Positions 59,986-64,000 of a DNA stretch of 64,000 nucleotides are shown here, piece by piece. The first letter of the stretch is position 1. Each line of letters starts with the position of its first letter. Position numbers and translations under genes: made by a program. The notes beneath the pieces were generated by a model that saw nothing but the letters and a program-made list of their open reading frames with translations, had not been told where the DNA came from and ran no database searches. Source of the stretch: Przewalskia tangutica (taxonomy: Eukaryota; Streptophyta; Magnoliopsida; Solanales; Solanaceae); NCBI GenBank assembly GCA_029844215.1, contig CM056738.1, positions 72,160,093 through 72,224,092 on the forward strand, written 5' to 3'.

Positions 59986-60054
59986 CTCTATTTTAAATTG
60001 AATTTTGCTATTGGATTGGTGATTTAAGGTTTTTGAGTTGTGAAGGTTGTGAAG

Positions 60055-63000
60055 ATGGACGAATTGAAAATAGAGGATTGCTGTACTGAGAATAAGCAAT
60101 CGACGACTGCTTCAGCTTCTTCGGTTTCTGAAAATAGTGGCAGTGTAACTGTAAAGTCATTTGAAGTATGCAGCCCAACGCCTACATCACCAGCTCATCG
60201 GTAATGTTTGTTTTTGCCTCTCTCTATATGATAACCTTGATTAGGACCAGCATATTAGACCTTGTATATTTGGCGTTAAAAGTTGCAAATCTAAACATTG
60301 GGAGTACAGATCTGCCATTGGTTTCAAAATGAATCTCAGATGTCGATGAATCCCAATCAATCCCTTTCGTATCATCTTATTACTTATTATAGGATGAATC
60401 TGATTCACTTCCTGAACCACCAGCAGTTGACTCTGGGCATTTAGTCCTTACTCCTTCCGACAACAGCGCTGACTTCTATGACACCACCACTGGTACCGGT
60501 TAGGAGAGCAGCTTTTTGCCCACTTCTCTTACTAATTTGGCATTCATGCCAATTTTAATATTAAAGTTCATCTGAAGTTTAGAATTGGATTTTCCTGGAT
60601 TGTTCTTTGGTTTTTCGGTTTAAGATTGGCTTGTTTTAAAGTGGAAACCCTTGTGCATGAGATTGTATAATAGTTAATCTGTTTCATATCTTAATTTAGG
60701 TCATTTATGAATAGGATTAGAATTTAGAACTATGTTTATGTGCATATGAAGGTGATTCAACAGCGGAATAGCATTGCCTAAGGGTCAAGATTTACTATCA
60801 TGAAGACAATAGTATTAGAGTCTATTATGTCATGCATTTTTTCTCTCCTATTATCTCCTTCATTCAGACACAAACCTGATTTACAATCATGTGAATTATC
60901 ATGTTTTTCTACGATGTGATAGGGTTGTTTCGAGCTCACGGTGTTCTGCTGCTAATTTTTCGATGTTAAATGGCAAGATACTAACGTAATGTAGTGATTT
61001 ATGCTTATTGCTCTTTGGCGTTTTGTGAGTCTTGCTACCATCTAGACCACATGTAAATCATGAGATTTTTGTAATGAGTTCAATTTTGCAGGAGAACCTC
61101 TGGTCCAATTAGACGAGCAAAGGGTGGTTGGGCTCCTGAGGAGGTAAGAAGTTATCCTGATAAGTATGATACAATCTTGTGGTGCAAGACCGATAGCCTA
61201 AATGCCCAAGCTCCCTCAGGTTATGTTGAGTTGTAGTTTCAAGTTTTCAGTAGTGGATACTACTGAGTTGTTAATAAAAAATAGTAGGAATTTGGAAAAG
61301 TTAGTTTCTGGTGGAACATTTTCTCTTCTGAGTTTGTTTGTGCTTCTACAACTTCATTGTATATGCATAAACGTGGTTTAAACTAGAATTCTTATGATAA
61401 ATTCAGCTTTTGGTTTTACTTTGAGGAATCATGTATTGATTATATATATTTCCCAATGCCACAGGATGATACTTTAAGAAGGGCTGTTGCAGCTTACAGG
61501 GGGAAGTGCTGGAAGAAAATAGGTATAATTTCTTTGGTAGTGTTTTTGGAAGTTATTACAGATTTAACAATCGTTCAGCAGCTAGTGTCTTCACTACCTA
61601 TTATAGATCGAAAAATCTTATGCCGCAAGACTTGTTATACAGCAACCTTGGGAGATGCATGTCTTCTATACCTTTTCCCATTTCAAAAGTAACAGGAAAA
61701 CGTAAAAATGTCTACGCATATAAATACTGCTAGTGCCCCCGGGTTTTGGTCTCGTGGTAAGAGCGCATCATGTGATGATTTTAATTAGGCGCATGTCACG
61801 GGTTATAGAACACCGTCACAAGAAAAAACTTGGTATTTAAGTGGGGAAGGGTAGAGGAGTGGACCCATTATCCACCGAGTTTCGTACCGTGCATAACCGG
61901 CCCTTGTGAATTTCTCGATCATAAAAAAAAGTAAAAAAATAAATAGTGCTCATAAAGTGTGATTCAAATTCACACTGACACTCATATTTGGACGTAGATG
62001 TTTAAGTTTCTACTATGGTTACTATGGGACCTGATAAGTGCTCTCCAATAAGATCTTATCAAGGGGTATATAATATGGGATATAGTTTACTTTATCATGT
62101 TTGTATCTTTTAGTCGTGAATATAGATTGAATATGATATATATCATTTGACTTGTTTTTAATTATTGTCTTCTCCAAACTGAATCTTAGTCCTACTTTGT
62201 GCTCCCTGTTTGATTGAAAGCTATTTCTACAAATATGATCAAGTAGGAAAATGTTGCTATATCAAGGTAGGGAGCAACAATTGATCGATCACAGATAGGG
62301 AAAGAGTAAGCTACTATACATATGGAAAAATTAATGATAGGTTAAATATATAAGGGGATCGTTTACCACTTATTATCATATGACACTATAAGTCAGCATA
62401 AAACACATAAGATCCACTGTTCCATGAGGCGTAAAAGTCAAATCTCAAGTCCTCTTGGAAGGGTTTAGCTCAGGAGAGGTCATTTGCTTTCTTTGCCTTG
62501 TCCCAAGATGCCACTTCTTTCCAAAGACCAACTAAGACTTAATTGGTTTGTAAATAACTCGGGGAAGAATTTAACTTAAGGCAGTCATTTGCTGTCTTTG
62601 CCTTGTCGTGAGAGATAATCATTCCCAGAGACCAACAAAGACTTCTTAATTAGCTAACTGTAAATAGTCCCATAGCTGTCTTGCCTCACTTCTAGGTTGG
62701 CCTTTTTGTTTGACTAAGTAGATTTTACTCGTGCAGTTGGTGTAGCCCATGGTGCGGTCAGCAGTGATATACTCAACCTTCTTTTTTAGTATGTTCATTT
62801 GCAACACTTGGTGGGCCTTCTTGAACAAAAATTATCTCTGACTTGTTAGGTGGTCTATTTGCTCGAGTGTTTTGAATGCATTTTTTATAGACATGGTAGG
62901 CAAATGTGTTCTAGCATGTAATTTACTTATATTTTGTAACAAATTATCTCTATTTCATTCTTCTCAACTTTACTGTATTGTAATTGTTGTTTGTTAGATG

Positions 63001-63789
63001 AAATAAAATTTTGAGATTGGGTATACCAACAAACCACATTCAACAGAGAATGCAAATTGCATATGCCGAGGAAATAATTAGAGAAGGTTGCGTTAGACGG
63101 TTTCCCTTATCCTACATAGACCTCCTAAATATATTTGTGCTTAGGTACGACATGACATTGTGATGGTTGAAGGTGTAAGAAATGAACAAGATAGATCCAA
63201 AGTTACATGGAGCAAAGTTGTACAAAAACCTACAACATTAAAAATTCATGGACAAGGGTAAGATTTGGTATCGAGTGTTGGAATGAAATGAGTCCTAATA
63301 GTGTAATAGGTATCAAGGATGCATGTAGCAGACTCCAACTAGTTTGGCATTGAAGTATATTTGTTGTTGATATTCCAAAGAATGGTAAACATTTTTCTTT
63401 AACAATAGAGTCCGCCAAACTTGGTTCAATAGATGGTAAACTTATAAGGTTTACCAAAGAGCAGATATTCAACTTCTTTGAACTCTGAAATGTAAACTTA
63501 TAAGGTTTACCAAAGAGCAGATATTCAACTTCTTTGAACTCTGAAATGTTAGCTTATTCGAACTTTTTGTGTGAGTTTCTCTTGATGTGGTTCATCTCGG
63601 ATCATTGGGCAACATGTTTCATTCAGCTTTTGATTTAAGCTTACTCTGTGATTAGAAAAAAACTGGTTTTATTCAAACACTGATGCACATGCAGCTGAAT
63701 TCTTTCCGGATAGATCTGAAGTGCAATGCCTGCATCGATGGCAAAAGGTTCTGAATCCAGATCTTGTAAAAGGACCCTGGACTCAAGAG
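60055..63789 (+). CDS. MYB3R (R1R2R3-MYB) transcription factor, 5' exons
   Basis: Exons 60055-60200, 61092-61143, 61465-61522 and 63695-63789, all with GT/AG introns and phases that join, encode residues 1-117; the rest lies beyond the window. The start MDELKIEDCC and Ser/Thr-rich N-terminus are close to tobacco NtMybA proteins (recognised from memory). Residues about 59-110 form the complete R1 repeat with Trp62, Trp82 and Trp101 in canonical spacing. KGPW (111-114) begins R2. MYB3R proteins bind AACGG-core MSA elements in promoters of G2/M genes and act in the nucleus as activators or repressors of mitotic transcription. Activator or repressor status needs the missing C-terminus. Introns are 891, 321 and 2172 bp. 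The third carries a SINE and short tandem duplications. No frameshift is seen. Confidence 0.93.
60393..60500 (+). other. Coding-like segment in MYB3R intron 1
   Basis: Directly after a good acceptor (TTATTATAG) a 36-codon open stretch reads DESDSLPEPPAVDSGHLV and on to DTTTGTG, then TAG. It has Ser/Asp/Pro-rich, codon-like composition unlike the AT-rich intron. A donor-like GTTAGG lies at 60499. Spliced after exon 1, its phase would give a premature stop, so it is not part of the main protein. Confidence 0.35.
61737..61943 (+). mobile_element. SINE in MYB3R intron 3
   Basis: About 207 bp beginning with a tRNA-like part (TCTCGTGGTAAGAGCGC as A box, CGGGTTATAGAAC as a weak B box) and ending CTCGATCATAAAAAAAA plus A-rich tail. 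The short direct repeat TAGTGC at 61732-61737 and 61944-61949 may be the target duplication. Sense orientation relative to the gene. Nightshade SINE type. Confidence 0.65.
62462..62670. repeat. Diverged tandem duplication in intron 3
   Basis: Two copies roughly 115-120 bp apart share GTCATTTGCTTTCTTTGCCT-like text, followed by AGACCAACTAAGACTT and AGACCAACAAAGACTT, each then leading to a TAATTNG...TGTAAATA segment. No coding role is seen. Confidence 0.55.
63436..63547. repeat. 56-bp exact tandem duplication in intron 3
   Basis: The unit starting GTAAACTTATAAGGTTTACC occurs at 63436 and again at 63492, identical by eye. The unit itself begins with an inverted repeat (GTAAACCTTATA-like). It ends about 150 bp before exon 4. 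Confidence 0.8.
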
Positions 63790-64000
63790 GTTGGTTATTC
63801 TTTTCTTCTATATTAATCTGTTCTTCTAGATCGTGTGTGAAATCCGAAAAAAAATATATATATATATATAGTTGTGGTTGGGTTAATAAAAATATATATA
63901 TAAGAAAACAAAGAATAAATTGCATGGGATAGAGTTAGTGTTAAAGTTGGATAAATAGATAGATGAAATGAAAATAAGAAAACAAAAGAAAAACAAAAGA

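Noticed and set aside
63230..63472. 80-codon minus-strand ORF in MYB3R intron 3
   Set aside because: No recognisable domain, antisense in an intron with repeats; could be an old retroelement scrap but I cannot place it.
63852..63902. AT dinucleotide runs after MYB3R exon 4 as a regulatory site
   Set aside because: Ordinary AT microsatellite in an intron; nothing further supports a role.

Overview
The window is plant nuclear DNA, most likely from a member of the nightshade family (Solanaceae). The right edge carries the first exons of a three-repeat MYB (MYB3R) gene that reads very like the tobacco NtMybA proteins. The repeats are also of nightshade type: Ogre/Tat-like gypsy elements with LTRs over 4 kb, tRNA-derived SINE tails and MITEs. 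I cannot name the genus from sequence alone.

Bases 1 to about 54,580 are nested LTR retrotransposons with no host gene. (1) Element 1, minus strand, from before base 1 to 32023: an Ogre/Tat-like element with a 3' LTR (1-6874), PPT, a 12-kb interior holding one intact gag ORF (17988-16033) but no pol, a tRNA-Arg PBS (18791-18807) and a 5' LTR (18812-32023). Tandem arrays and hairpins stand where pol would be. (2) Element 2, minus strand, 7070-13712, sits inside element 1 with 1.3-kb LTRs, a tRNA-Asp PBS and a CTAAT duplication. It carries a 'putative plant transposon protein' ORF instead of pol. (3) Element 4, plus strand, is related to element 1 and inserted into element 1's 5' LTR. It has a LTR at 21728-26227, a rearranged interior at 33992-41628 and a 3' LTR at 41629-49263. 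(4) Element 3 is an older minus-strand relative, seen as remnants at 32024-33991 and 50650-53500. (5) Three LTR-only insertions of a second family (2252-5047, 34883-38761, 44756-47898) and one Ogre-type solo LTR (27586-31990) punctuate these. Each has a 5-bp target duplication, and three have an empty site in a paralogous copy elsewhere in the window.

The block 21728-33991 is repeated at 41629-52586, apart from later insertions, so the locus has been through a duplication or unequal recombination.

From about 54,580 rightward the density falls: a SINE tail, a Stowaway-like MITE, an intact tRNA-Lys(TTT) gene (55146-55218), a broken Ty1/copia element (55905-58158), a LINE reverse-transcriptase fragment (58159-58770, minus), G-rich DNA, and a repeat-filled MITE ending about 70 bp before the MYB3R start codon. 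Four MYB3R exons (60055-63789) encode the acidic/Ser-rich N-terminus, the whole R1 repeat and the start of R2. The gene runs off the window.

Only the tRNA and the MYB3R gene look like working host genes. The most unusual material is the pol-less Ogre-like family with its conserved hairpin triplets and CpG-rich arrays, the duplicated block with internal empty sites, and the MITE and intron content of the MYB3R 5' region.
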